Source of the DNA: Rhodamnia argentea
Lineage: Eukaryota > Streptophyta > Magnoliopsida > Myrtales > Myrtaceae
Assembly (NCBI RefSeq): GCF_020921035.1
Contig: NC_063158.1
Span: 7,298,001-7,362,000 of the forward strand
DNA: 64,000 nt
Reading direction: 5' to 3'
Part shown: in pieces, positions 22,471 to 33,234 of the stretch
How the letters are laid out: each line of letters begins with the position of its first letter
Numbering within the stretch: position 1 is the stretch's first letter
Made by a program: the position numbers and the translations under genes
The notes under the pieces: model-generated
What the model was told of the DNA's origin: nothing
Databases searched by the model: none
What the model saw: the letters and a program-made list of their open reading frames with translations, nothing else

Positions 22471-24330
22471 TTGTGTCTGTGTGAATTCTCAACAAGATTT
22501 CAAGGATCCATCAGGATGAGTTTTATCGATGTTCAAGGTATTTGATAATTGTTGTATTACCATATTCTATACTAGGCTTACACGGAGTCCTTTCATGTAC
22601 ATAGGCATCTCCATGAGCTATTTGTATGTAATTGGATTAGCTAAGAGACAGCTATTGAATCCAGCTAAAGGGGAATTAAAGACATTGACAGAAAGATACA
22701 CAATCAGAGATACACGTTCATTGTCGTATTTTTTGTGCAGCTACTTGTCTGTTGTTAGTGTCGTGACCTGGTTTCTCAGGCTACTTGCTAACTTTCATAC
22801 TGAGCCTCGTGTTTCTCATGTAGTCCAGTCGCCCTAAGGGACACCAATGGATGATTTGTGGAGTCTCTCTTCCCTCTTAATCTATTATAGAAAGATCTCA
22901 GCTTCTTGAGCTCTTCGCATGTTCTTCTGTCCGAGGGGACTTTTGTAATCCCTGACCTTTCCCTCGCCTCTGGTGGCTCACATGAACCGGAGTTGACTTC
23001 ACACAGATGTGATCCCTTTTTAAATCCCGTGTATATTGATATGATATGGGTTTCCTTTGATAGTTTATTGGGAGGAGGAAGAAAAAGCAGACTTTGAACT
23101 TACTGCCCATTGTCTTTCTAGTCTCATTTCTGTGATCCAATGAGTTATGGAACCCGAAGAGAGAAACAGTATATAGACTAAAGAATGCTCGGAGCTAGCA
23201 CAGGTGGGGACTTGAACCCTGGCAACAGAACAAGACTCGTGGTGGCTCTCAGAAACATTATAGATCAAGAGGATTGAAAAAGGAGGAGGAGGAAATAAAG
23301 CTCGGAGCCAACGTTTTGTGACTTGCTGGATGCTTTCCTGCGTCCCTGTGTCGAAATGAACTGGACACTGGAATTGGAGTAGCCTCTTCTTGAGAAATTT
23401 TTATTATAGGGTCGTCAGGTCGAGTTGTATCAGTCTTTGGTAAGAGACCATGAGTTGCATCAAACTTTCTTGGTGTTGCTACACGAGTATGCAGATTCCT
23501 TGTATAGTCCTGAAACACAATAATCTGTTTTGACTGGAACATGTCACACGTGATAATGCTGGACTCAACATTCTTTGAGGCCATGGTCGATTCGTTTTTC
23601 TAGAAACTGTAATGTACATCTGTCTTGGTCTATTTGTTTATTGCAACCAACTACAATGTGCCAATGTGGATCTGTATAATGAGCTTTTTCCTGCCATGCG
23701 CCCATGTGAATTTTGCTCCTTTGAAATCTGCAGAACATACTCAGGAGTTATCCCTGTGATTCGCATATTAATATCGTGTTTGAGCGTAAAGTGCGACGAA
23801 CTTGACAGATTCACGCTCAAACCCGCCCGATTTGAATCTGTCAATGAGCCCGTCTCGGTTTAGGTACATCTTACTCAAAACATCACATGGGGGAGGCGTC
23901 TCAACTTGCAGACAGACCTCCTTTTATATTTCTCACTCTTAACTCTCTCAATAATTGTATGATTCCAGGATTTCGTGCCTAATGTTGGCCAAACCAATCT
24001 GAAGCCACATCCCCATTGGTGGACAAAGCGACCGCGTCCATCGCCAGGCCCTCCTAATCACCGTCCGTCTTCCATCCAACGGCCGAGGATGCCCCCCCTC
24101 CCCCTCTTCACCCAATATCCTAATCAAAGTCAACATTCTCAGATCGTATCCGGAAGTTATTTGGTTCCTTGATCCGATCCGTTAGGCACCATGGAGAAGA
24201 AAAAGGTAAGCTCATCGGGCGGTCGATATTATCTGATCTGGTCAAAGGGCTATTTGATGATGCCTACGAAACGTAAACTCCCTGGAAAGTTGACCAACAT
24301 ACTGCACGTGGTCTTTTCCCAGAAAAAATA
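22471..24330. other. Intergenic, no firm gene
   Basis: The first part is the 3' region of the nitroreductase gene. A minus-strand open frame of 108 codons (23258-23584) has a good start context but no recognisable family. A plus-strand ATG at 24191 encodes only MEKKK before a consensus donor GTAAGC, which could be the first exon of a lost gene. Confidence 0.35.
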
Positions 24331-24334
24331 CTGA

Positions 24335-24710
24335 TAAATCTGCTCAGAGCCCGGTCAACTTTAACACCTTTGCGTAGTGGCCTCAGAACTTTCAAAATTT
24401 ATAAACTGTCCCCCGAATGCTCCGAAAGTTATAAATTACCCCCTAAACTTCGATCTTTGTTGCAACCCCTCAGTTTTTCCCATCTATGTAGCCATTAAGT
24501 GTAACCTGAAATGAATTAATCTCTATTACATGGTTAACAAAGCCAAGAAAGTAGAGAGCGACGCATCTTATACGAAGATACGGACGGAAAAGCACGTTGG
24601 CTGATATGCAAAGGTGTCAAAGTTCAGGGATTAATTTGCAATTTTTCATAATTCGGAGTTTATTGTCCCGTGTTTGCCAAAGTAGGGGAGTTTTAAGCAA
24701 TCATCAATAA
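24335..24710. repeat. Decayed inverted-repeat element
   Basis: The left words AACTTTAACACCTTTGC and TATAAATTACCCCCTAAACT have their complements on the right (GCAAAGGTGTCAAAGTTC, TAGGGGAGTTT). This palindromic layout fits a non-autonomous terminal-inverted-repeat element with no coding capacity. Confidence 0.5.
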
Positions 24711-25420
24711 ATATATTGCGATAAATCTATGTATTGAGTATATTCCGTGAAAGGTTGAGTGTGGGAAAACAAGAGAGCAACTAGCTGTCCAGCTATATGA
24801 ATTTGCAGTGCAATGAAGCATGGGTCTTCTTTGCGAGATTCCCACTTCATACTAAAATTTAAAACATGAAAAGAAAAATTGTATCCGAGGTTGGATCTAC
24901 GTTGTCTCTATTGAATAGCGATTGACCAAAAGAAATGTACAACATAGGAAGTAAAATAATAAGTTTCCAAAAATACAATGGCCTTTTAATAGGAAAAAAG
25001 ATAATAATTGTTCTTTTAAATCGCAATATCCTGATCGAGTGTTTGAGCGATCGAATAAAAAGAATTCCTAAATTACTCGTAAGCGCAGAGACACGTGTCG
25101 TGAGGTTAATGCTCTTAGCAAGAGCGAATTTTTTTACCCCGTCAGTGTAGGAAAAAATTTTCCATTTTGCCAGGTATCATGCAACCCTAGATTGTAAAGG
25201 TCAATGAACATCGAAAAGCAATTCCTGCATATTTCCATTAATTTAATAAGCTACCAAAAAAATAATAATAATATACCGACCATTCTGTGGTCGGACATTT
25301 CCTTCCACGAGTGCACGCAAAAATTCAATTCATGTCCAATCTGAGGTTTGCACGTAAATCGCACGTTGAATCAATACCAGGAAGCCAAGCATGCACGAGA
25401 CGACCTCTCGAATTCTCTTC
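24711..25420. other. Upstream region of the PMEI gene
   Basis: No gene is recognised. It contains A-rich stretches and an ACACGTGTC palindrome near 25091-25099, a core that plant bZIP and bHLH factors can bind. Whether it acts on the downstream gene is unknown. Confidence 0.35.
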
Positions 25421-25428
25421 TATATAAT
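25421..25428 (+). promoter_or_regulatory. TATA box of the PMEI gene
   Basis: TATATAAT lies in CTTCTATATAATCTCC, 116 bp before the start codon at 25544. This spacing suits a plant TATA box about 30 bp ahead of transcription start and a short leader of 80-90 bp. Confidence 0.7.
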
Positions 25429-25543
25429 CTCCTCGAGCTCCATGAGAGTTCCCGCAAATCAAAAAGTTTTAGTAGTGTCAACTTCCTAGCCTTCCATACA
25501 ATTTCAGCTCCTGCAAAAGCAAGCTTCTCCATCATCAACAGCC

Positions 25544-26161
25544 ATGGCGAAGCTGAGTCCTCTGTTGCTACTCTTCTCCCTCGTTTGCGTCCTGACCTCG
25601 GTCGCCCCGGCGCTCGCGAGGCTGTCACGCTCCCGTGCCTATATAGAGATGTCATGCCATGCGACCCGGTTCCCCGACCTATGCATCCAGTGCCTCTCCG
25701 GCTATGCCAACGGCTCCATCCAGAACCCGCAACAGCTCGCCCAAGCCGCCCTCGCCGTGAGCCTCTACAAGGCCACGTACACCAGGGCCTACATTATCAA
25801 AGTGGCCAGGGACCTCAAGGCGATGAAGGCCCGCGACTACCAGGCTGTCAAGGATTGCGTGGACCAGATCGACAACGGCATCGACCAGCTCACGCAGTCG
25901 ATCCGGGAGCTGCGGCGGCTCGGCCAAGAGACCGTGGGCGACGACTTGTACTGGCACATCAGCAACGTGGAGGCTTGGGTGGGCACCGCCCTCACCGACA
26001 CCACGACCTGCCTCGACGAGTTCCCGGGGAACCGGATGGGCAAGACCAAGGCCGTGCTCAAGGGGAAGGTCCTGAACGTGGCCATGGCCACCAGCAATGC
26101 CCTGGCCTTGTTCCACAGATTCGCCGTCAAATACGGGGCTCGAGCCACCACGAATCCGTGA
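25544..26161 (+). CDS. Plant invertase/pectin methylesterase inhibitor (PMEI)
   Basis: A single exon encodes 205 residues. A secretion signal occupies about residues 1-25 (hydrophobic LLLLFSLVCVL, then APALA). The family cysteines are Cys38 and Cys47 in SCHATRFPDLC, Cys105 in VKDC, and Cys156 in the conserved ALTDTTTCLDEF. These form the two disulfides that hold the four-helix bundle. Cys50 is an extra cysteine. The protein would be exported to the cell wall, where family members block pectin methylesterases or, in a sister subgroup, acid invertases. Sequence alone does not decide between them. A TATA box lies at 25421. An in-frame stop follows ATTNP, and AATATAAAG near 26350 may be a polyadenylation signal. 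Confidence 0.95.
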   Translation: MAKLSPLLLLFSLVCVLTSVAPALARLSRSRAYIEMSCHATRFPDLCIQCLSGYANGSIQNPQQLAQAALAVSLYKATYTRAYIIKVARDLKAMKARDYQAVKDCVDQIDNGIDQLTQSIRELRRLGQETVGDDLYWHISNVEAWVGTALTDTTTCLDEFPGNRMGKTKAVLKGKVLNVAMATSNALALFHRFAVKYGARATTNP

Positions 26162-27590
26162 GGGCTTTACTAAAAAGATAGAGAAGTGTTTTGAGCATCA
26201 AGGGTTCGTTTATTTTTTAAATCTTTTCTTGACTCATCAAATGTTGTTGGGTTATGGGTTGTCTTCAGAAATTGTATATCAAACAGATCGTATGAATTCT
26301 CATGCAAGGCATGTGAATGTATGTCGGGTTTTGTCCTCCACTTTGCATGGAATATAAAGTATGGGTGTATGGAAATAGAGTCAATCCATAGTTTCGGTTT
26401 ATAACCAGCTGACATGGCTTCCATACTCTTTCCTACAAGAGAAATACTTAGGGTCAGACGAGTTAGGTTTTTCTTCAGTCATTCATGAGATATGGGAATA
26501 CTTAGGGTTAGATGAGCTGGGTTAATCGCTGGCTCATAAGAATATTTCATTAACCTCATGGACAGGGTGAAATGTGAGCAGAAACTTAGGTGGATCGGGT
26601 GAATGACTTAAAAACGAGGCCGGTTGTCTTCAAGAGCGTGCGAAATCAAACCCGTGTCGTGTGCCTAATTCACTCATATAAAATGTCATTCAAATCAGTA
26701 AGACGGGCCGAATTTATGCAAATGTTTCATTTATGTACGGACCGTTATTTTTCCAACTAGACGGCTTCTAATAAAAGTGGCTTGCATAATTACAATCTAG
26801 AGAAAACTATGTCTCACTTGTTCTTGCATGATACGTTTCAGGTTCAAATGCACACATGAATATCTGTTCGTGATTCGCTTTCAAGCTATCTATATTATGA
26901 TCCAGAAATATATATATTTTTGTCTTGCAACTTTTCCCCCTCATTGCGGATTCGAGTCTCAAACATGTGAGAAAGCTTGCTAGCTAGGGCAACTAGCACA
27001 TGGCACGAGCATATGTTAGGGCAAGTGCAACAAGCTTCTCCCACTGTTCAAGCCAAAGTCACAATACATGCTCAACCAGTTAAAGCAATACGTTTGAACT
27101 AATCAAAAATTTTGGTCATCGTACTTCGCCTCAACGTACTTCATCTCTCAAGATAAATTTGGTCCTCAACCTAATCTTCCATCTCTTCGGATAAATTTCT
27201 GCCCAAATACTGAGGAAAATGTTGACCTGTGGCATCGACATGGATTAGAAATTTAAAGTTTGAGGGTAACTACGAAGGCAATGTGGGTTGGAGCATGAAC
27301 TAAGATAATCGTTTCACAGCAAATGCAATATCAGGTCTTCCTTAGAAGTTAGAACCAAGCATGCTGATTCGAGTGAGAACGTCCCTGATGTACCTGTGCC
27401 GGGTATAACTTCGGCGCCCAGAAAATGGTGCAGATCCCTAAGGTCCTTGAGTGAGAGATGGCCTGAAAGAACTTAGACTAAATGAATGATGGAGGAATTT
27501 TTGCTGCCTGTGAAAGATCAGATCCCCAACATAGACAACAAGATGTGCACTGATCCTGCTCTGGGAATAAATGAACTGTGATGGATCGGA
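26162..27590. other. PMEI 3' region and intergenic DNA
   Basis: No gene is recognised. A short imperfect direct repeat occurs near 26450 and 26510 (AATACTTAGGGT followed by AGAcGAG or AGAtGAG). The rest is AT-rich and featureless to the eye. Confidence 0.4.
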
Positions 27591-27599
27591 TGTTTACTG

Positions 27600-28090
27600 A
27601 CCAATTCCAAATGAGATCACGAAAGAGCTAACTGATACCAAGCCCGACGAGCCTATTTGAGGCCATAGATGGCATTCTTAAGTCAGCATATGTGATCTGG
27701 CTGAACCTTGTCAACAAAACCTGGGCTTGTTGCATGGAGACTTCCCCTTCAAGATTGCCGCGAAGAAATAGAGACCATCCATGTGTGAGGGCAAGAGAAA
27801 GGGTAATTCTGATGGTGGTAGGTTTAATCAAGGTTTAATCAGAGCACTGAATGTGTTATGGTAGTCAATGCCGGGCCTCTGATCCTTTACCGATCGCTGC
27901 CTACATCTACACATAAAAAAAACCCTATGGCAACTGACTATACTGTGATGGAATGGATGAGGGACTAGTTCCCCAGGTTCCATCACGGAGTGAGGAGGTG
28001 AATTCGTCGGACATGGCAGCCCGCCAATGCGGGTCCTTGAGAGCCTGAGAAACACAAGTTGGTGCAGTGGAATCTGGAACGGGATGTTTT
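27600..28090 (-). pseudogene. copia reverse transcriptase fragment, antisense
   Basis: On the minus strand the translation reads ELVPHPFHHSIVSCHRVF, then QRPGIDYHNTFSALIKPTTI and TLSLALTHGWSL, in two frames that meet near 27830. This is the N-terminal half of a Ty1/copia reverse transcriptase. It is frameshifted and lacks the YVDD block and any LTRs. It differs from the 267-5284 element and is an independent older insertion. Confidence 0.88.
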
Positions 28091-28401
28091 ATCACTGCAC
28101 AAGATTTGTCGAGGCTTTACAATTGTAACTCTTTCATCTGGTGATCATCGGATGAATTCGCCAAACGGGAGGTCGTCATTGACTTGACTGTGGTTGAGGG
28201 TTGAGTGAGTGAAGTTGTGGAGGACGCTGGAAAAGAAGAAGCCTCAAAGGTTTGTGGGTTCCAAGAATGGAGCCTCGTCCAGTGGAGACTATAGCAACAG
28301 GAAACACTGAAGGGAAGACGATGACTTAGGCAGTGTGGCACTGTGGCGGTCATGAGGTGACTGTTTATATAGGCAAAGATATCAATAAATACAAAACAAG
28401 A

Positions 28402-28999
28402 GGGAAAATTGTCTAACAAGTCCTAAATTTATTGTAATTTTCTCAATTTAATCTTAAATCTTTTTAATTTTACAATTGAGTCATACGCATTATTAAGTTT
28501 TGCCAATTGAGTCTATTTGGTGAATTTTGGTCTGAAATAGCTAACGTGGACGCCGACCGTCCCACCGGCATTGACATGGATAATTTTTAGTAATTTTTAA
28601 TTTTTATTGTTTATTGATTTCTTTTTTTTTCATTTTTATTATTTTCTTTAGTTTTCTTGGACATTTTTTCCCCTTCTTCCTCCATCGGCCATCGACAAGC
28701 TCGGCAATGGCTGGTGAAGGTCGCCGACCTCTAGCGAGGGTAACCCTTGCCGGCCTAGGCTCGGGCGTCCTTGCTCGAGGCCGGTGAGGGTGGCCCTCGA
28801 TCGTGGCCGACAACGCCGAGCTCGTCAATGGCCAGTGGAAGGTAGAAGGGAAGAAAAAAAGAATTCAGCCAAAACTAGCCGAATAGACACAATTGGTAAC
28901 ATGTGAAAAAGTTTGAGACTCAATTGGCAAAATTAAAAAGGTTTATGACTGAATTGACAAAACTGCAATAAGTCTAGGACTCTTTGGACAATTTTTCCC
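28402..28999. repeat. Inverted-repeat element with GC-rich core
   Basis: The left end GGGAAAATTGTCTAACAAGT pairs with the right end CTTTGGACAATTTTTCCC. Further in, CAATTGAGTC on the left matches GACTCAATTG on the right. T-rich and A-rich shoulders flank a GC-rich core at about 28675-28845 with CTCGGCAATGGCTGG and GGCCGACAACGCCGAG. No transposase is seen. This is one of the best-preserved members of the family here. Confidence 0.78.
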
Positions 29000-29034
29000 A
29001 AAGTAATAAGAAACTACAAGATTATTTTGGACAC

Positions 29035-29150
29035 AATCAATGGAGAAAGAGAGGAGAAGCTTCGTCCCTTTGGAAAAAAATAGTTCACGCGGAAAGCAGT
29101 AGAAATATCATGGAATTCGGTCCCCTTCAAGGAATGTCGGGGAGAGACAG
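29035..29150 (+). repeat. Copy of the SAUR upstream region (left copy)
   Basis: About 90 bp from CAATGGAGAAAGAGAGGAG onward match 32372-32460 (same strand), including GCTTCGTCCCTTTGGAAAAA and the CACGCGGAAAG segment. The match ends near the 29150 GGTCCCC word. Confidence 0.85.
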
Positions 29151-29721
29151 CTTCATTCTCTTGGATCCAATCACTAAAATTTGAATTTTTTAGAGTCGAA
29201 AATCAAATTTAGGTGGCGTTCACACTCTTTTTGTTTTTTTTTTTTGGGGGATATTATCGATCTTCAAGATGTGATTATTTATCCAGAAGATGTGGGTTTA
29301 GGCCTTGAGAAACAAGATTATAATTGATAACCTTAGCAAGAGAAAAATTAATAAATATACGGATTCACATCCAAAATTAAAGTTATTTGACATTAAATTT
29401 TCAAAAGGCCGATACTTCATATTTCGAAAGGTTATCACGTGTACATATTGATGCACATCAAAAGGAGGAATAATATATACTCGAAAGTTGTTCAATATGT
29501 GAGAATATATTTCGAATTCGAGTGTTTTTGAACTTTACTCATTACATCTCTTTTCATGATTCCGCGGTATTTAAGAAGGTAACTTTGAATCTCCTAAATT
29601 AGTATGGTTAAAAACCTGTGGTTGACAATACTAATCTAGCGTATATGTCAATTCAAAGGGTATATGCACTTACTCTATTATAATAAGTTGGTAAGCGAGT
29701 AGGTTCCTAAACAAGTGAAAT
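29151..29721. other. Intergenic, no feature recognised
   Basis: This is AT-rich DNA with a T-run near 29238-29250. No gene or paired repeat was seen. Confidence 0.35.
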
Positions 29722-30007
29722 GAAAAATTAGAAAAAAGTTCTAAATTTATTGCACTTATGTCAATTCAGTCATAAATCTTTCAAATGTGCTAATCCAGTC
29801 TTACTCATTATGAGTATTTGCCAACTTAATCCTAAACATTTCAAATGTTCCAATTTAGTGCTAAAACTTGTGATAATTTGTCAATTTAGTTATTCCAGCC
29901 AATTTTGGATGAAAATCGCAAACTCAATGATCTAGTCAGTGCCAATTATCCTATGTGGCACGGCCGACATTAACGTGGGCAACTTTTAAAATGTTACATT
30001 TTTAAAA

Positions 30008-30074
<67 letters not shown>

Positions 30075-30604
30075 TTTTTCTTTTTTCTTTTCTTCTCTTT
30101 TTCCTTTCTAAGCCTAGGTCGGCAACCCTCACTTAGTCCGGGCGAAGGAGTTGGCCCTTGCCTCGGGCTGATAGGGATTGGCGGGCAACCTCGCCGGCCT
30201 AAGGCCAGGAAAAAAAGAGAGAGAATGAAAAAAAATGAAAAACATACAAAAAGTTCATAAAAATAAAAAGAATTATCCACTTCAAAGTCGATCGTGCTAC
30301 GTAGGATGATTGACACTAACTAGATCACCACATCGGTGATTTTCGATCAAAATTGGCCGAAATGGCTAAATTGGCAAATCGTCAAAAGGTTAAGAACTAA
30401 ATTTGCGAACCGTCAAAAGATTTGGGATTAAATTGGAGCAATTGAAAGTTTAGGACCGAATTGGCAGACCCACAAAAGTTCTAGGACTGAATTAGAACAA
30501 CTGAAAGTTTTGGGATCGGATAATTTTTCGTAAATAAAATAGAATCACAAAAAGATACTTTAAATCAAGTGTAATAGATCTAGGACCTTTTTGATAATTT
30601 TTTT
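29722..30604. repeat. Inverted-repeat element with GC-rich core and (ATT)n
   Basis: The left arm (AAAAAAGTTCTAAATTTATTG, CAATTCAGTCATAAATC) has its complement on the right (TTCTAGGACTGAATTAG, AGATCTAGGACCTTTTTGAT). The core at 30110-30205 is GC-rich (AGGTCGGCAACCCTC) with T-rich and A-rich shoulders. Its edges also pair (TTTCTAAGCC against GGCCAGGAAA). The last 75 bp or so are tandemly duplicated together with flanking DNA (TAAATAAAAtAGAATCA at 30533 and again at 30606). Confidence 0.72.
30013..30072. repeat. (TTA)n microsatellite
   Basis: About 20 perfect trinucleotide units lie inside the T-rich shoulder of the inverted-repeat element. Confidence 0.98.
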
Positions 30605-30710
30605 CTAAATAAAACAGAATCATAAGAAGATACTTTCAATCCACTAAACAATATTGCCCAATTTTTTTTTTATCTAAACAACAGGCATTAAGGAATTAAG
30701 GATCTTTTCT

Positions 30711-30836
30711 GACAATGACATTGGTTTAAGGAGCCAAGGTCTGGTGGAATATTCTTTACAAAATATATAGCAAATAATATATAATAATTTCTCGCCAAAA
30801 TTGTTGAGAGAGTGCAGGGTCGGTAATACAAACAAG
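30711..30836 (+). repeat. Diverged duplicate of 33235-33385
   Basis: Matching blocks in the same order include CAAGGTCTGgt/CGAGGTCTGat, ATATTCTT, AGCaAATAATATA/AGCtAATAATATA and GTGCAGGGTCgGTA/CTGCAGAGTCaGTA. With the 29035/32372 pair this suggests an old segmental duplication. Confidence 0.7.
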
Positions 30837-31537
30837 TAATATCCCAAAATTTAAGCATCAGACGATTCTTGCTTAACTTGGTCGGTTTCCTAACGTGAGG
30901 AAGTGATCTTTGGACTTGACAATTGCTGGAGGGGTTGATCCTCACCGTTAATAGCTAGGTGCCACGTAGCTGTTCAGGAAATCGCTTACGACATAAATCG
31001 AATTATTGACCTCATAATCGATGGTTAACCTTTTTATTGTTAGGCCAATATCGCCAATCACCTCTCGCAAACTGTTTTGTGGGCCACGCTTTAGGCGCCC
31101 TTGGGATGATCTCTCGTAATTCTTATTGGATGGAGACATTGGGGTCGATCTATGAATTTTGTCAAAATGATTTCGTCTGGGCGAAGTTATGAAAATCGGC
31201 ATAACACTTGTCATCCCATAACTACTTTGATATTGTTTTAGGGTTGATGTTTCGCGAAGATTACACAAGAATGACTATTTTCAAATCAAAATATATGCAT
31301 GACATTCCTTCAAGATTCCACCACTAAGATGTATTTCCAAAGAAGATCCACCACCAAAAGTCTTAAATAGAAGAGAGCAATTCGAAAAATGCTATACACA
31401 TCTCAAAAAGGATCGTTCCAACGCGAAAAGAAAGAATCCTAGAACGTGATTACTAGAGAGCAAAGATTAAAACTATCTACTAAAATCCTAAATCGTCATC
31501 GTCATCATCCTCATCTATAGTTCATGCTCGAAGGCTC
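30837..31537. other. Region downstream of the SAUR gene
   Basis: This holds the presumed 3' UTR of the minus-strand SAUR gene near its right edge. No other gene or strong repeat is recognised. Confidence 0.4.
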
Positions 31538-32077
31538 CTAAATCTTCCTCAATAGGTGCTTCTTCCAAGTGCTCCTCCTCCGGCCACAGTAACCGGTGGC
31601 GGTGGCGACGCGGCTCTTCACCCTCTCGAACTCCGAAACCTCGCAAGGGATAGTGATCCCTCCTCCTCGGTGGCTAAACCCGAACTCCTCCTCGGCTTCT
31701 CTCAACAAGTCCCCGAACAGCGGGTGATTGAAGTAAACCGCCGGCACTAGAACTCGGCGAAGCTCGCCGCTTCTTTGACCCACGTACACAGCCAAGTGGC
31801 CCTTAGGCACCTTCATTGTCCCCGTGGGTCTTTCCCCGACCGGGTCTTGACCAACGACCGCGTCGCCCGACCAGGGTTTGCTAGAGCATAAAGACTTGGT
31901 CCTCTTGCTTGTCAGGCAGCGGCACCAGGAGAGGAGCTTCGACATGGGATTGATCGCGCATGGCCCTGGCGGGGATGCGCTGAGGCGGGAGTAACCTCGG
32001 GTCCGGCCGGTGATGCACTTGGAGACCCGGAAGAGGCGCTTCTTGAGGCTGAGGCCTCTCGTCTTGTTATCCCCCAT
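31538..32077 (-). CDS. SAUR (small auxin up RNA) family protein
   Basis: This is an intronless minus-strand gene. Starting at MGDNKTRG it encodes 179 residues. The SAUR domain spans about 88-160 with VPKGHLAVYVG (90-100), the invariant RRVLVPAVYFNHPLF, LLREAEEEFGF and ITIPCEVSEFERV. SAURs promote acid growth by inhibiting PP2C.D phosphatases, which activates plasma-membrane proton pumps. Length and the long basic N-terminal part put it with the larger SAURs. An in-frame ATG at 32119 would add 14 residues; the downstream ATG has better context (ATCATGGGG) and begins where a nearby SAUR relic also begins. Auxin response elements were not searched for exhaustively. Confidence 0.93.
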   Translation of the reverse strand: MGDNKTRGLSLKKRLFRVSKCITGRTRGYSRLSASPPGPCAINPMSKLLSWCRCLTSKRTKSLCSSKPWSGDAVVGQDPVGERPTGTMKVPKGHLAVYVGQRSGELRRVLVPAVYFNHPLFGDLLREAEEEFGFSHRGGGITIPCEVSEFERVKSRVATATGYCGRRRSTWKKHLLRKI

Positions 32078-32321
32078 GATCATGACTACTAAGGAAACGA
32101 AATTTGACTGGACGAACACGAAAGAAAGCGGAAGGCTGAGCGCACGAGAGATTTCAGCAAGCGGAGGAGACGATGCGTTGCGGCGGAGAGAAGGGCCAGG
32201 GGTCGGCGACCGACATGGCGAGGCGGAAGGCGGCGAGGGAGGATTCGGAGACAGAGGTGGGAATGTTGGACATGGCTTTCTTGATGATGATACCGGAGCG
32301 ACGCGGTGTTGAGATTGTGTT

Positions 32322-32325
<4 letters not shown>

Positions 32326-32366
<41 letters not shown>
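32326..32366. repeat. (AT)n microsatellite upstream of the SAUR gene
   Basis: A 41-bp alternating A and T run lies about 250 bp upstream of the SAUR start codon. It could supply TATA-like sequence to that promoter. Confidence 0.97.
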
Positions 32367-32371
<5 letters not shown>

Positions 32372-32476
32372 TCAATGGAGAAAGAAAGGAGAAGCTTCGT
32401 CCCTTTGGAAAAAGAACGGAGTTCACACGGAAAGTAGCGCAAATCGTATAAAATCCGGTTCCAGGATATCTGCTAT

Positions 32477-33060
32477 AAAATTGTCAAAAAAAAAAAAAAA
32501 CATAAAAATCTAGTATACTTCAGTTCTAAATCTTTTAAATTATGTCGACAATCTTTATTTTATTTTCTTCCTTTATTTTTAAATTAAATTAAAAGCTAAA
32601 AAAGAAAAGCTAAAATTTTATTTTAAAAAAAACTGCAAAAAGAAAAAACAAAAAACAAAAGAGTACGGGCGACATCGGGCCTCCCTTTGGGCAACGACCA
32701 TCGCGCACCCTAGCCGAGGCTTCATTGGCCCTAGGCAAGGGCTGACAACCCTCGTTAGGCCCGAATAGTTGTTAGAATTGGCTTCACGGATCGATGACCT
32801 AATAATGGTGTAAGCGAGCTCGATTCGGAGGTAGAGAGAGAGAAGGGAGGGAGGGAGGGAGGGAGGGAGGGAGGGAAGGGAAATTCGTTCGGTTGCTCAG
32901 CCTCCATTGAGCGGCTGGTTTTGGAGGCTAGGATCGGCGACCCTCGCTAGGCCCGGGCAAGCACCAGTGTCGCCCAAATATGGATGCCCTCGCCTGGCGA
33001 GGGCCGGCCGCCCTCGTCAAGGGCCGACGACTACCGTCGGCCTCTCCAGCAATGGGCGGT
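32477..33060. repeat. Inverted-repeat element remnant with GC-rich core
   Basis: The left words AAAATTGTCAAAAAA and TTCTAAATCTTTTAAATTATG match the family at 28402 and 33938. GC-rich core segments occur at 32665-32770 and 32930-33060 (GGCGACCCTCGCTAGGCCCG). A clear right arm is missing. Confidence 0.55.
32833..32880. repeat. (GA)n and (GGGA)n microsatellite
   Basis: A short GA run passes into about eight GGGA units, splitting the GC-rich core region in two. Confidence 0.95.
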
Positions 33061-33069
33061 GATGGCGGC

Positions 33070-33145
33070 GGCGCGCTTGGAGACCCGGAAGACGTGTTTC
33101 TTGAGGCCGAAGCCTCTCGTCTTGTCGTTCCCGAGTGATCAAGTT
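33070..33145 (-). pseudogene. Truncated SAUR relic
   Basis: On the minus strand this reads GNDKTRGFGLKKHVFRVSKR, close to the first 20 residues of the SAUR at 31538-32077. The start codon position is CTC instead of ATG, and the sequence leaves the SAUR match within about 25 codons, so the SAUR domain itself is absent. DNA identity to 32017-32083 is high, so it is a fragment from a duplicated SAUR. Confidence 0.85.
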
Positions 33146-33234
33146 CGACCGAACAAGAATCGAACCTAGTAAAAATTGCGGGGACCTCTTCCTGATCGTA
33201 CCCAGCACCAAATATCTTTTTATTGGACTGCACT

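Noticed and set aside
23196..23220. Minus-strand GGTTCAAGTCCCC resembling a tRNA B box
   Set aside because: No matching A box, cloverleaf or anticodon arm could be built around it. At most it is a SINE-like scrap.
23258..23584. Minus-strand open frame of 108 codons with good start context
   Set aside because: No family resemblance, no recognisable signal or domain, and neighbouring frames are equally open. It is left as a possibility to test with transcripts, not called a gene.
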